Shown piece by piece: positions 25,226-34,707 of a DNA stretch of 64,000 bases. Numbering within the stretch: the first letter of the stretch is position 1; every line of letters starts with the position of its first letter. The notes below the pieces were generated by a model, which was not told the origin of the DNA, ran no database searches, and saw only the letters and a program-made list of their open reading frames with translations. Both the position numbers and the translations under genes were made by a program. Origin of the DNA: an uncultured Prevotellaceae bacterium (GTDB taxonomy: Bacteria; Bacteroidota; Bacteroidia; Bacteroidales; Bacteroidaceae). The stretch covers positions 1 through 64,000 of the forward strand of contig ONWA01000015.1 in assembly GCA_900321425.1 (NCBI GenBank), written 5' to 3'.

Positions 25226-26101
25226 TTACAATGCATTTAGAACCTGCTCTTTGATCTGTTCCAGCTCGTCTTTCATCTGCACGACAATATTCTGCATCTC
25301 CGCTTGGTTACTTTTGGAACCCGTCGTATTGATTTCGCGCCCCATCTCCTGTGCGATAAATCCCAGCTTTTTCCCTTGTCCTGCCGGTTCATCCATCGTC
25401 TCACGAAAATACTTTAGGTGATTGGTCAGTCGTTGCTTCTCCTCACTGATATCCAGTTTCTCGATATAATAGATCAGTTCCTGTTCCAGACGGTTACGGT
25501 CGTAGTCAACACCAGGGATATTCTGCAAGCCATCGATGATTCTATTCTTGATTTTCTCCACACGGTTCTGCTCGTAAGGTGCAATACTGGCCAACAACTG
25601 TTCGATATTATCAATCTTCTCACTGAACTTCTTCTGCAAAGCAGCACCTTCCTGAATACGGAAATCGACAATGGACTTCAGAGCCTGTTTGATGGTCTGG
25701 CATACCACGTTCCACTCCTCATCACTGAGTTCTTCCACCTCTGTCTTAGTCGTCACATCGGGCATACGTAACAGGGTATAGAACCAGTCGTTGGGCACAG
25801 GGATGCCTGTCTTCTCGGCAATAGCCTGTATCTGATGATAATAGTTCTCTACTAAAGCAGCATTGATGGGGGTAGCGTCAAGAACAGCCTCCTTTTCTAT
25901 CCATACACAGAAGTCAACTTTCCCCCTAATCAACGACTCTGCTATCATCTGACGGATTTCCATCTCTTTCTCCCGATACAAGGGAGCAATACGGGTATTC
26001 AAATCCAAAGCCTTCGAGTTCAGCGACTTGATCTCTACGTGAATCTTTTTTTCTTTGTAGGCTACAACTGCATTTCCGTAGCCTGTCATTGACTGTATCA
26101 T
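25226..26101 (-). CDS. yicC: YicC family protein (endoribonuclease YicC-like)
   Basis: A 291-residue YicC protein: MIQSMTGYGNAVV start and the C-terminal block FIAQEMGREINTTGSKSNQA are both family hallmarks. Members are endoribonucleases involved in RNA turnover in Escherichia coli. It leads the yicC-gmk-nadD operon, an order seen in many bacteria. The promoter is at 26124-26155. Confidence 0.9.
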   Translation of the reverse strand: MIQSMTGYGNAVVAYKEKKIHVEIKSLNSKALDLNTRIAPLYREKEMEIRQMIAESLIRGKVDFCVWIEKEAVLDATPINAALVENYYHQIQAIAEKTGIPVPNDWFYTLLRMPDVTTKTEVEELSDEEWNVVCQTIKQALKSIVDFRIQEGAALQKKFSEKIDNIEQLLASIAPYEQNRVEKIKNRIIDGLQNIPGVDYDRNRLEQELIYYIEKLDISEEKQRLTNHLKYFRETMDEPAGQGKKLGFIAQEMGREINTTGSKSNQAEMQNIVVQMKDELEQIKEQVLNAL

Positions 26102-26123
26102 AAGTGTCTTGTCTTTTTGGGTA

Positions 26124-26155
26124 CAAAGGTACAGGTTTTTTTGTTCCTTACCAAA
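26124..26155 (-). promoter_or_regulatory. Promoter for yicC-gmk-nadD
   Basis: Minus-strand TTTG (CAAA 26152-26155), 20 nt, TACCTTTG (CAAAGGTA 26124-26131). Start expected near 26117, 16 nt before the ATG. Confidence 0.85.
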
Positions 26156-26300
26156 ACAGGTCCGTATTTTTTTAGTTTCAGAACCATTTCTACCGGATGA
26201 AAAACTCCTCTCTTTGCAATAAATATAAATATTTTCTCCTATTTTCTTTTCATATTTCCTATTTATTGTATAACTTTGTCACATAATAAATACTACACGG

Positions 26301-27185
26301 ATGATTTCATTATTATTACTGACTTTTTATTGGCCCGGCGTTTATCTTGGGACATCAGTTGTCTTAGGACTGATTGCTGCATTAATAGTCGCCTTGACTT
26401 GTCGACATAAAAATATGTTTCGTCGCAAATTGATGTTGGCGTTCTTAACGCCTGCTACCGCTATAGCAGCAGCTTTTTTCAGCATTTTCATATCGGGAAT
26501 GCTAGTAGGCTATTTCCTCCATACGGACGAGAAGCATCAATCAGAACTACAAACGGAGTTGTCAAAGGATTATAAGTTGCTTGCTTCCGACATGGACCAT
26601 TTGTCAAACGCCATTTACTCCAAGGACAACGACTCCATTCAAGTGGTGGACGTAGACAGTGTGATGGTTATTGGTGACACCATTGTCGGCAAAAGCAAGG
26701 AGGGGTATTTTGTGATAGAACCCGACCATGACAAACCAGAATACTACCCTTCCATCAAAGACTGGGCATACTACACAAAAGAAAAAATGCTCAGGCTCTC
26801 CTCGCCCCACGAGTTCTACTGGCAAAAGCGCGAGATCGCATTCTACATTGCCGGCGTTAGCTGTACTTTATTCACGGTCTTAGCTGTTTATCTGTTATGG
26901 GTAATCGGTCTGAATGTACATCGAGGCTACTGGTGGAAAGGGCGCTATCCATGTCCTTGTTGTGGTCACCTGACGTACAATCACAAGCCCAGCGGCATCT
27001 ACGAGATCTGTGAGGTTTGTTACTGGGAAGATGACCCCAAAGCCTATCAAGACCCCAGCAGCCCGAAGAATGTGAACAGCGTCAGTTTGGAACAAGCGCA
27101 GAAGAATTTCAAAGAATTCGGAGCTTGTCGCCGTGACATGATCGGTCACGTACGCAAGCCCCTAAGAAATGAGATTCCCTCCTGA
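26301..27185 (+). CDS. Membrane protein with C-terminal CPCC zinc-ribbon-like domain
   Basis: A 294-residue protein with hydrophobic helices at about 2-20, 23-40 and 46-78, a soluble middle of about 100 residues (acidic, no known fold), another helix at about 180-203 and a C-terminal CPCC domain (YPCPCCGHLTYNHKPSG then ICEVCYWEDDP). CPCC domains are small Cys-rich modules, usually standalone and of unknown function; the two Cys pairs probably bind zinc. The fusion to a four-helix membrane part is unusual. A possible -7 element TAACTTTG is at 26271-26278; no -33 is clear. Confidence 0.7.
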   Translation: MISLLLLTFYWPGVYLGTSVVLGLIAALIVALTCRHKNMFRRKLMLAFLTPATAIAAAFFSIFISGMLVGYFLHTDEKHQSELQTELSKDYKLLASDMDHLSNAIYSKDNDSIQVVDVDSVMVIGDTIVGKSKEGYFVIEPDHDKPEYYPSIKDWAYYTKEKMLRLSSPHEFYWQKREIAFYIAGVSCTLFTVLAVYLLWVIGLNVHRGYWWKGRYPCPCCGHLTYNHKPSGIYEICEVCYWEDDPKAYQDPSSPKNVNSVSLEQAQKNFKEFGACRRDMIGHVRKPLRNEIPS

Positions 27186-27193
27186 CAACACGG

Positions 27194-27892
27194 TCAGAGA
27201 TCAATCCCGTAACCCACTGTAAAGGTAATCACCTGGTGTTTGCTATTCAATCCACTTTCAGCTTTGAAAGGATTGGTAAGTCCGAAGGTATAGCGGGCTT
27301 CCAACATGATATTCTTGTATTCGTAAGAGATACCAATGGGGAGGGAGAAATTGACTGTGTTTAGGATATTACTCATGTCCGTCTTAGTAGTCACTACCTC
27401 TGTCTGCCATTGCTCCTGGACCTTCTGTCCTGTCTCCACACGACTCGAGAATTGTGACTGTAGTAAGAAGCCTACCTGAACACCGACTCTCAAAGCCAAA
27501 CCATTGGCAACGTAGAGATTTGCCATGATGGGGATATTCAGAAAGTTCATGGTGTATTTCATGTCGCTCCACCTCTCATACGAATCGTCAGCGGTGATAC
27601 TGAAATCATGAAACTTCGTTCCTTGGTTGGAAAACATAGCACCTACAGATACACTCAAAGGTTTCATGAACTGATAAGCAATTTCCGCACCACCGGTAAA
27701 TCCCTGCTTCATCTGAGTAGTAGCAATATAATCCGTACCCCCCAAGAAGATGCCATCATCACTCATCTGCGACAGGTTCAGACCTAACTTAGGATAGACA
27801 GTAAAACGACCAACAGGATTTTGGGCCTGTGCTACAGAACAACATGCTATCAAAAGCAGCAAAGTAATTACTTTTTTCATATTTTTTTGCAT
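27194..27892 (-). CDS. Outer membrane beta-barrel protein (PorT family type)
   Basis: A 232-residue protein with a signal peptide (VITLLLLIACCSVAQA) followed by YPKLGLNLSQMSDDG, repeated amphipathic strands and a final ITFTVGYGIDL, the pattern of small Bacteroidetes outer membrane barrels (outer membrane beta-barrel, PorT-like). Two starts are possible, at 27892 and, four codons later, at 27880; the second gives the tidier signal peptide. It is convergent with the CPCC gene (8 bp apart) and divergent from tsaB. Role unknown beyond outer membrane location. Confidence 0.75.
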   Translation of the reverse strand: MQKNMKKVITLLLLIACCSVAQAQNPVGRFTVYPKLGLNLSQMSDDGIFLGGTDYIATTQMKQGFTGGAEIAYQFMKPLSVSVGAMFSNQGTKFHDFSITADDSYERWSDMKYTMNFLNIPIMANLYVANGLALRVGVQVGFLLQSQFSSRVETGQKVQEQWQTEVVTTKTDMSNILNTVNFSLPIGISYEYKNIMLEARYTFGLTNPFKAESGLNSKHQVITFTVGYGIDL

Positions 27893-27987
27893 TTTTGCTT
27901 TAAAAACGTGAAAAAAGGTGTGTTATTGCATGAGAATCGATTTTTAATACGTACTTTTGCATTTTATTAGGTGAAGAAACAATTGTT

Positions 27988-28680
27988 ATGGCAACCATTT
28001 TACATATTGAAACAAGTACGGATGTTTGCTCTGTGGCTGTATCACAGGACGGTGCCTGCATCTTCTCTGTAGAAGACCACGATGGTCCCAACCACGCCAA
28101 CAAAATCGGTGGATTCGTTGACGAAGCGTTGTCGTTTACTGACAACCACGCCATTCCCTTCGATGCAGTAGCCGTCAGTTGCGGTCCTGGCTCCTATACA
28201 GGTCTGCGTATTGGCACCTCTATCGCAAAGGGCATCTGCTATGGCAGAGACTTGAAACTGCTTGCCATACCTACCCTCGAACTGATGGCAGTGCCCGTGT
28301 TGCTGCGTCATGAGGAGATAGAAGACGACGCACTTCTCTGTCCGATGATAGATGCCCGAAGGATGGAGGTATATGCCGCTATCTACGACCGTAGCCTGAA
28401 GCCCATAAGAGAAATACAGGCTGACATCGTTGACGAAACGACCTATCAGGCATTTCTCCAAGAGCGCCCTGTGTATTTTTTCGGCAATGGAGCAGCCAAA
28501 TGTATGGAGAAAATACAGCACCCCCATGCTCATCTTATCGAGGGAATAGAGCCTCTTGCCAAATGGATGTTCCCATTGGCAGAGAAACGATTCCTCAACG
28601 AACAGTATGAGGATGTGGCCTACTTCGTTCCGTTCTACTTAAAAGATTTTATCGCCAAACAACCCAAGAATTTACTGTAA
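27988..28680 (+). CDS. tsaB: tRNA threonylcarbamoyladenosine biosynthesis protein TsaB
   Basis: A 230-residue ASKHA-fold protein: ILHIETSTDVCSVAVSQDG at the start, VSCGPGSYTGLRIGTSIAKG near residues 64-83, and MIDARRMEVYAAIYD near 119. TsaB is the scaffold partner of TsaD in t6A37 synthesis. A TACTTTTG at 27952-27959 may be its -7 element, though the -33 spacing is not ideal. It is followed after 5 bp by the DUF4290 gene. Confidence 0.9.
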   Translation: MATILHIETSTDVCSVAVSQDGACIFSVEDHDGPNHANKIGGFVDEALSFTDNHAIPFDAVAVSCGPGSYTGLRIGTSIAKGICYGRDLKLLAIPTLELMAVPVLLRHEEIEDDALLCPMIDARRMEVYAAIYDRSLKPIREIQADIVDETTYQAFLQERPVYFFGNGAAKCMEKIQHPHAHLIEGIEPLAKWMFPLAEKRFLNEQYEDVAYFVPFYLKDFIAKQPKNLL

Positions 28681-28685
28681 TAACT

Positions 28686-29288
28686 ATGGATATAAAAGGA
28701 TTGGATTACAACACCCAACGAAAAAAACTCATCATGCCGGAATATGGCAGGGAGATTCAGAAAATGATTGACTATGCCATCACCCTTCCTGAGAAAGAGG
28801 ACAGACAACGCTGTGCTGAGGCTATCATCAACCAAATGAGTCATAAAGCTCCACAACTGAGAAACAGCGAGGAGTTCATCCGTACCTTGTGGGATCATCT
28901 ATACCTGATGAGCTACAAACTCCTCGATATCGACTGGCCTTTTGATATCAGCGAAGCTGAGAAACTGCAGAGTAAACCAGAACCTATTAAGATTCCTCAA
29001 GAAGGTAACTACCTACGCTATTATGGCAAGTTGGTAAAAGAACTGCTGCAGAAACTGAAGGAGATGCCCGCTGGCGAAGAGCGTGACGAGCTCACCAGAA
29101 TGACGGCCAATCAGATGAAACGTGACCTCATGACATGGGGCCATGGATCGATTGACGATGAAAAGGTGATTGACGATATTGCCCGAATGACAGATGGTGT
29201 CATCCAACTGGATCTTGACATATTCAAGTCACTGGGTATGAGAAGTATGGCATCAGAGCCAAAGAAACAGATCAAGAAAAAGAAATAG
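28686..29288 (+). CDS. DUF4290 protein
   Basis: A 200-residue protein matching the Bacteroidetes-specific DUF4290 family: LDYNTQRKKLIMPEYGREIQ start, DRQRCAEAIINQM and the central EAEKLQ..P..I.YP-like segment (AEKLQSKPEPIKIPQEGNYL). It lies between tsaB and murA with gaps of 5 and 3 bp, as in many Bacteroidetes. Function unknown; all helical, basic tail. Conserved location suggests a housekeeping role. Confidence 0.85.
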   Translation: MDIKGLDYNTQRKKLIMPEYGREIQKMIDYAITLPEKEDRQRCAEAIINQMSHKAPQLRNSEEFIRTLWDHLYLMSYKLLDIDWPFDISEAEKLQSKPEPIKIPQEGNYLRYYGKLVKELLQKLKEMPAGEERDELTRMTANQMKRDLMTWGHGSIDDEKVIDDIARMTDGVIQLDLDIFKSLGMRSMASEPKKQIKKKK

Positions 29289-29291
29289 CCT

Positions 29292-30596
29292 ATGTCTTCA
29301 TTCATCATTGAGGGAGGTCATCTGCTTAGTGGCACTATCTGTCCACAAGGAGCCAAGAACGAGGCACTACAGGTGATCTGTGCCACCCTACTAACAGCCG
29401 AGGAGGTGACTATCCGCAATATCCCGGATATCCGCGACGTGAACAACCTGATACAGTTGCTAAAGGATATCGGTGTAAAGGTGCATCAAAACAATCGCAA
29501 CGACTACACCTTCTGTGCCGACGACCTGCGCCTTGACCATCTGGAGAGCGACGAGTTCGTGAAGAAGTGCGCAGCACTCAGAGGAAGCGTGTTGATGATT
29601 GGTCCGCTACTGGCCAGATTCGGCAAGGCTGTCATCACCCAACCCGGTGGTGACAAGATTGGACGGCGCCGATTGGACACCCATTTTCTGGGATTCGAGA
29701 AATTAGGAGCTCGCTTCAACCAGGTGGAGGACCGTAGCGTCTATGAGATTGCTGCCAAGCAGTTACGTGGTTGTTATATGCTACTCGACGAGGCTTCGGT
29801 GACTGGTACGGCGAATATCATCATGGCAGCAGTCTTTGCCAAGGGCAAGACCACCATCTACAACGCTGCCTGCGAACCCTACATCCAACAGCTCTGCCTC
29901 CTCCTCAATAACATGGGCGCAAAAATCAGTGGTATCGCCTCCAACCTACTGACGATTGAAGGTGTCACTTCTCTGCATGGTGCAGAGCATACCATCCTCC
30001 CCGATATGATTGAGGTGGGTTCATTCATCGGCATGGCAGCGATGTGTGGTGACAATGTCCGCATCGAACACGTATCGTTGAAAAACCTAGGCATTATCCC
30101 AGAGGCCTTCCGCCGGTTAGGTGTCAAGATAAAAGTAGAGGGTGATGATTTGATCGTCCCCCGTCAGCGTCATTATGAGATTCAGTCATTTATCGATGGT
30201 ACGATTATGACAATCGCTGATGCTCCGTGGCCAGGACTCACTCCCGACCTGCTCTCCGTACTCATTGTGGTGGCTACCCAAGCATGCGGTAGTGTACTGT
30301 TCCACCAGAAAATGTTTGAGAGTCGACTGTTCTTTGTCGATAAACTAATCGACATGGGAGCACAGATTATCCTCTGCGATCCCCACAGAGCCGTCGTCGT
30401 GGGCCACGACAGGAAGATTACCCTCCGCGGAGGACGTATGTCGAGCCCTGACATCCGTGCAGGTATCGCCTTGCTGATAGCAGCGATGAGTGCCAAAGGA
30501 ACCAGTCGTATTGACAATATTGAACAGATTGACCGAGGCTATGAGGATATTGAGCAACGTCTCAATGCTCTCGGTGCCCACATCCAACGTATATGA
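29292..30596 (+). CDS. murA: UDP-N-acetylglucosamine 1-carboxyvinyltransferase, Cys-to-Asp variant
   Basis: A 434-residue MurA: FIIEGGHLLSGTICPQGAKN start, RGSVLMIGPLLARFG near residue 97, and FESRLFFVDKLIDMGAQI near the end. It makes the first committed step of peptidoglycan synthesis. The loop that in Escherichia coli reads PGGC-x-IG around Cys115 here reads PGGDKIG, with Asp at residue 121 (codon at 29652-29654). Natural Asp variants are catalytically competent and not alkylated by fosfomycin. It overlaps rimM by 4 bp (ATGA), starting the murA-rimM-dxr row. Confidence 0.95.
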   Translation: MSSFIIEGGHLLSGTICPQGAKNEALQVICATLLTAEEVTIRNIPDIRDVNNLIQLLKDIGVKVHQNNRNDYTFCADDLRLDHLESDEFVKKCAALRGSVLMIGPLLARFGKAVITQPGGDKIGRRRLDTHFLGFEKLGARFNQVEDRSVYEIAAKQLRGCYMLLDEASVTGTANIIMAAVFAKGKTTIYNAACEPYIQQLCLLLNNMGAKISGIASNLLTIEGVTSLHGAEHTILPDMIEVGSFIGMAAMCGDNVRIEHVSLKNLGIIPEAFRRLGVKIKVEGDDLIVPRQRHYEIQSFIDGTIMTIADAPWPGLTPDLLSVLIVVATQACGSVLFHQKMFESRLFFVDKLIDMGAQIILCDPHRAVVVGHDRKITLRGGRMSSPDIRAGIALLIAAMSAKGTSRIDNIEQIDRGYEDIEQRLNALGAHIQRI

Positions 30597-31099
30597 TTCG
30601 ACGCGAGGACGTTTATAGAATAGGAAAGATTGGTAAACCCCATGGGGTGAAAGGAGAGGTGTCGTTTCAGTTTGATGATGATATCTTCGACCGAACAGAT
30701 GCCGACTTTCTCATCTTGGAACTTGATGGTATTCTAGTTCCGTTCTTTATGGAGGAATACCGTTTCCGGTCTGACTCCCTTGCGCTGATGAAACTGGAAG
30801 GTATAGATACGCAGGAACGTGCTCGTGAGTTAACCAACTGCGAGGTGTTTTTCCCACGTGAGCAACAAGACGATGAAGAGAACCTTTCGTGGGCCGCAAT
30901 CATTGGGTTCACCGTCATCGACGAACAAACAAATACACCAGTGGGGACCATCGCTTCAGTAGATGACAGTACTGAGAACGTCCTCTTCGAACTGGAAGAC
31001 GGCACACTGATTCCTGCCTCAGAGGATTTAATTACAAACATCGACACCAAGAAACGGACAATCACCATCGATTTGCCCGAAGGATTATTAGAATTATGA
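30593..31099 (+). CDS. rimM: Ribosome maturation factor RimM
   Basis: A 168-residue RimM: YRIGKIGKPHGVKGEVSFQF near the start and the C-terminal PRC-barrel part (LFELEDGTLIPASEDLITNI). It helps 30S subunit maturation. ATG overlaps the murA stop, and its own end overlaps dxr by 4 bp, so translation is coupled. Confidence 0.95.
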   Translation: MIRREDVYRIGKIGKPHGVKGEVSFQFDDDIFDRTDADFLILELDGILVPFFMEEYRFRSDSLALMKLEGIDTQERARELTNCEVFFPREQQDDEENLSWAAIIGFTVIDEQTNTPVGTIASVDDSTENVLFELEDGTLIPASEDLITNIDTKKRTITIDLPEGLLEL

Positions 31100-32250
31100 G
31101 TAAACGACAAATAGCTATTCTTGGCTCTACAGGGTCCATCGGAACACAAGCACTGCAGGTGATAGCGGAACACCCCGACTTGTTTGAGGTGTATTGCCTC
31201 ACCGCCAACAACCGTGTGGAGCTTCTTGCACAACAGGCACACCAGTTTAAACCTGCTGCCATTGTCATCGCTAATGAAGCACGATATGATGAACTGAAAC
31301 AACTGATGGCTGACGAACCAGACATCAAGGTATATGCAGGAACTCGTGCCCTCGATGAAATTGTAGAGGCAGCCCCCATCCAGATGGTGCTCACGGCCAT
31401 GGTAGGTTTTGCGGGTCTCTCACCCACTATCCATGCCATCAAGGCTGGTAAGGCGATTGCCTTAGCCAACAAAGAGACATTGGTTGTGGCAGGCGAACTC
31501 ATCCTGAGTCTCGCCCAACAGTACCACACCCCTATTCTACCGGTAGACAGTGAACACTCCGCCATCTTCCAGAGTATCGTAGGAGAGGACAACAACCCTA
31601 TTGAGAAGATTCTGCTGACTGCCAGTGGCGGACCTTTCCGACTATTGCCTGCAGACAAGCTGGCTACCGTGACGAAGGCCGACGCCTTGAAACACCCCAC
31701 ATGGGATATGGGGGCGAAAATCACCATCGACTCCGCCACCATGATGAACAAGGGATTTGAAGTCATCGAAGCCAAATGGCTTTTCGGTGTTGAGGCGCAT
31801 CAGATACAGGTGCTCGTACACCCCCAGTCTATCGTACACAGTGCCGTACAATTCCACGATGGTGCCGTAAAGGCTCAGTTGGGTGTACCCGATATGCGCC
31901 TGCCCATCCAGTATGCATTCTCGTTCCCTCAGCGCCTACCACTCAGTGGCGACCGTCTGGACCTCTTCCAACATCCGTTGGAGTTCTTTGAGCCCGACCT
32001 GAACAAATTCCGTTGTCTGGCTCTTGCTTTCGAGGCCATCCATCAGGGAGGAAATATGCCCTGCATCGTGAATGCCGCCAACGAGATTGTCAACAGAGCC
32101 TTCCTTGAAGACCGCTGCGGTTTTCTCCAAATGGCCGAAATCATTGAACAGACAATGGAAAAGGCGACGTTCGACAAGAATCCTACGTACGATACTTATG
32201 TAGCCACCGATGCCGAGGCGCGTCGCATCGCTGCAGAATTATTGAAATAA
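31096..32250 (+). CDS. dxr: 1-deoxy-D-xylulose 5-phosphate reductoisomerase
   Basis: A 384-residue Dxr. The NADPH loop is AILGSTGSIGTQAL at residues 6-19; ALANKETLVVAGE near 121 and LPVDSEHSAIFQ near 148 carry the metal and substrate residues; ITIDSATMMNKGFEVIEA follows near 212. It is the first committed enzyme of the MEP isoprenoid pathway. ATGA overlap with rimM. Confidence 0.95.
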   Translation: MSKRQIAILGSTGSIGTQALQVIAEHPDLFEVYCLTANNRVELLAQQAHQFKPAAIVIANEARYDELKQLMADEPDIKVYAGTRALDEIVEAAPIQMVLTAMVGFAGLSPTIHAIKAGKAIALANKETLVVAGELILSLAQQYHTPILPVDSEHSAIFQSIVGEDNNPIEKILLTASGGPFRLLPADKLATVTKADALKHPTWDMGAKITIDSATMMNKGFEVIEAKWLFGVEAHQIQVLVHPQSIVHSAVQFHDGAVKAQLGVPDMRLPIQYAFSFPQRLPLSGDRLDLFQHPLEFFEPDLNKFRCLALAFEAIHQGGNMPCIVNAANEIVNRAFLEDRCGFLQMAEIIEQTMEKATFDKNPTYDTYVATDAEARRIAAELLK

Positions 32251-32306
32251 CGACTCGCAACTTTAAAAAAGTAGATGACGTCAAAAAGTAAAAACAATTA
32301 ACGATT

Positions 32307-33692
32307 ATGGAAATATTTCTCATCAGACTATTACAGTTCATACTCGCTATCAGCCTTCTGGTGCTTCTGCACGAAGGTGGTCATTTCTTCTTCGCCAAAC
32401 TCTTTGGCGTACGTGTCGACAAATTCTATATGTTTTTCGACCCCAGAATCTGGAAATGGGATGGCAGTATCATCAAGTTTAAACCCAAGAACAGTGATAC
32501 ACAGTACGGCATGGGATGGCTACCTTTAGGTGGCTATTGCAAAATTGCCGGTATGATTGACGAGAGCTTCGACACCGAACAGATGAAACAACCCGAGCAG
32601 GCATGGGAGTTCCGCACTAAACCGGCTTGGCAACGTCTGCTCATCATGATTGGCGGTGTACTCGTCAACTTTCTCTTAGCTCTGTTTATCTACTCTATGA
32701 TCTTGTTCTATTGGGGCGACACCTATATCCCCCTGAAAGACATGTCACTGGGTATGAAATTCAACCGTGAGGCAAAGGCTTACGGCTTCCAAGACGGCGA
32801 TATCCTGTTAGGAACGGAAAAAGGCGCTTTCAAGGAATTTTCTGCCGATATGTTCAGAGCCATCAGTGAGGCCAGCCGTGTTGACATCATCCGTCAAGGT
32901 AAGCAAATGAGCATCAACCTGCCCGGAGAATTGAACCTGTTGGATATGCTCAAGAGCGAACCTGCTTTCGTCCGTCCACTGCTTCCCTCTCAGGTGGATA
33001 GCGTCATTGCCCACACACCTGCCGATAAGATAGGTCTGCAGAAAGGCGACAAGATTGTTGCTATCAACAATCATGCTATTGACTCACACAACGAATATCT
33101 CGACGAGATTGGTCGACTGAGTGATATGCTGGCTTTGGCAAAGACATCTGCCGACAGTCTGAAGATACGTACAACAACGATTGTCTATGCCCGTGACGGA
33201 GTCAACGATACGGCACAAGTGGTGCTCACTCCCGAGTTGTTATTGGGCTTCACCAATATCGGACTGAACAGCATCTACCAGCCCGTCACGAAAGAATACG
33301 GTTTCTTTGAGAGCTTCCCTGCCGGTATTAAGTATGGCTGGCATGTACTCGCCTCCTATGTGGATGACATGAAATATGTGTTCACTGCCGAGGGTGCGAA
33401 ATCGTTGGGTGGCTTTGGAGCCATCGGCAGTCTGTTTCCACCCATGTGGGACTGGTATATGTTCTGGAAGATGACAGCCTTCCTCAGTATCATCCTCGCC
33501 TTCATGAACATCCTGCCTATCCCTGCTCTCGACGGAGGACATGTCTTGTTCCTGCTCTATGAGATGATTACGCGTCGCAAACCCAGTGAGGAATTTATGG
33601 TCCGCGCCGAGTATGTCGGCTTTGGTATCCTTATCCTCCTGATGGTGGTCGCCAACCTGAACGATATCCTACGCTGGTTAGGCTATATGTAA
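32307..33692 (+). CDS. rseP: RseP-type site-2 membrane protease
   Basis: A 461-residue intramembrane zinc metalloprotease. HEGGHFFFAKLFGV near residue 22 holds the HExxH site in the first helix; NILPIPALDGGHVLFLLYE near residue 406 holds the LDG motif; a PDZ domain lies at about 225-270 (PADKIGLQKGDKIVAINNH). It cleaves transmembrane substrates such as anti-sigma factors. It comes 56 bp after dxr, an order common in bacteria, and overlaps the end of the convergent comEC gene by 62 bp. Confidence 0.95.
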   Translation: MEIFLIRLLQFILAISLLVLLHEGGHFFFAKLFGVRVDKFYMFFDPRIWKWDGSIIKFKPKNSDTQYGMGWLPLGGYCKIAGMIDESFDTEQMKQPEQAWEFRTKPAWQRLLIMIGGVLVNFLLALFIYSMILFYWGDTYIPLKDMSLGMKFNREAKAYGFQDGDILLGTEKGAFKEFSADMFRAISEASRVDIIRQGKQMSINLPGELNLLDMLKSEPAFVRPLLPSQVDSVIAHTPADKIGLQKGDKIVAINNHAIDSHNEYLDEIGRLSDMLALAKTSADSLKIRTTTIVYARDGVNDTAQVVLTPELLLGFTNIGLNSIYQPVTKEYGFFESFPAGIKYGWHVLASYVDDMKYVFTAEGAKSLGGFGAIGSLFPPMWDWYMFWKMTAFLSIILAFMNILPIPALDGGHVLFLLYEMITRRKPSEEFMVRAEYVGFGILILLMVVANLNDILRWLGYM

Positions 33693-34707
33693 TCAGTACA
33701 TAGGTACAACCGATGATAAGGTAGACCAGTAACAGTTGTGCCACCCCGAGATGGATATGGTCGATACTTGAACCTGGCCATTGGGCAATGGCGGAGAGCA
33801 GACGGTTCAGAAGACCTACTGTTGCCGATATGCCGTCAACGATGTAGGGGTGTAGTATGTTGATCCATCCCAGGGTAAAAAGCAGAAGCGCTTCATAGAG
33901 GATGAGTGTCACCAATGGGATGACTACATAGTTGCTCAGTAGAAAATAGACGGGCAGTCGTCCGAAATAATATGCCACGAGGGGTGCCGTCCCCAACTGA
34001 GCAGAAACAGATATCGTCGTCAGTCCCCATAGATAACGCAACCAGCGATGACGCCATAGGACTGCCGACGGTATCATTTGTTGTAAAAGGGGATGAAAGA
34101 GAAGAATGGCAGTGACAGCCAAAAACGACAGCTGAAAGCCGATATCCCTGATGGATTCCGGCCGTAGCAATAGCATCACGACAGCGGTGAAGATGAGCGT
34201 GCGGAACGGTTTTCGTGTACGATGAGCCGTAGCGAAGACAGTATATATGGTAATCATCGTGGCCGAACGCACCACACTGGAAGGAAGCCCCACTAAGAAT
34301 GCAAACATCCAAATGCAGACGACCACTAATGCTTGGGCAAACAGACGCCATCGTCGCCACGTCACCAAAAAAGACACTACTCCGTAAATCATCATTAAGT
34401 GCAGTCCACTGAGAGCCAGCACATGCGAGGCTCCTGTCTTAGAATACACCTCTCTCACCTCCTTGTCCAGTGCCGACTTGTCACCCAGTGTCATCGCCGC
34501 TACTACACCATAGGCCTCCTCATCAATACCCTCATAGCGCTTAAGCAGTTCATGACGCATCATCAAAAACTTCTGTTGGATAGTTGGAACAGGGGTTTCC
34601 TCCTGTTCCATATCCATCCACAAACCACGTGTACAGAGAAATCCCAATATCCCTATCACACATAGCCTTAGCAGAATGTTATATCCCTTATGCCAATGTG
34701 AAGTCAA
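33631..34707 (-). CDS. comEC: Short ComEC/Rec2 family protein
   Basis: A 358-residue polytopic membrane protein with the Competence domain: the region before it (MTLGDKSALDKEVREVYSKT), the hallmark SHVLALSGLHLMMIYG and GLPSSVVRSATMITIY. ComEC is the DNA uptake channel. Compared with usual Bacteroidetes forms (around 700 residues) it lacks most of the N-terminal DUF4131 part and has no metallo-beta-lactamase C-terminus, keeping one N-terminal helix. The start is TTG at 34707, overlapping the rnr stop by 20 bp; the first ATG would drop that helix. The tail (about 20 residues) is encoded opposite the end of rseP. Channel function may be retained or decaying. Confidence 0.75.
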   Translation of the reverse strand: MTSHWHKGYNILLRLCVIGILGFLCTRGLWMDMEQEETPVPTIQQKFLMMRHELLKRYEGIDEEAYGVVAAMTLGDKSALDKEVREVYSKTGASHVLALSGLHLMMIYGVVSFLVTWRRWRLFAQALVVVCIWMFAFLVGLPSSVVRSATMITIYTVFATAHRTRKPFRTLIFTAVVMLLLRPESIRDIGFQLSFLAVTAILLFHPLLQQMIPSAVLWRHRWLRYLWGLTTISVSAQLGTAPLVAYYFGRLPVYFLLSNYVVIPLVTLILYEALLLFTLGWINILHPYIVDGISATVGLLNRLLSAIAQWPGSSIDHIHLGVAQLLLVYLIIGCTYVLITYSLTSVGYRSGWRPPSGG

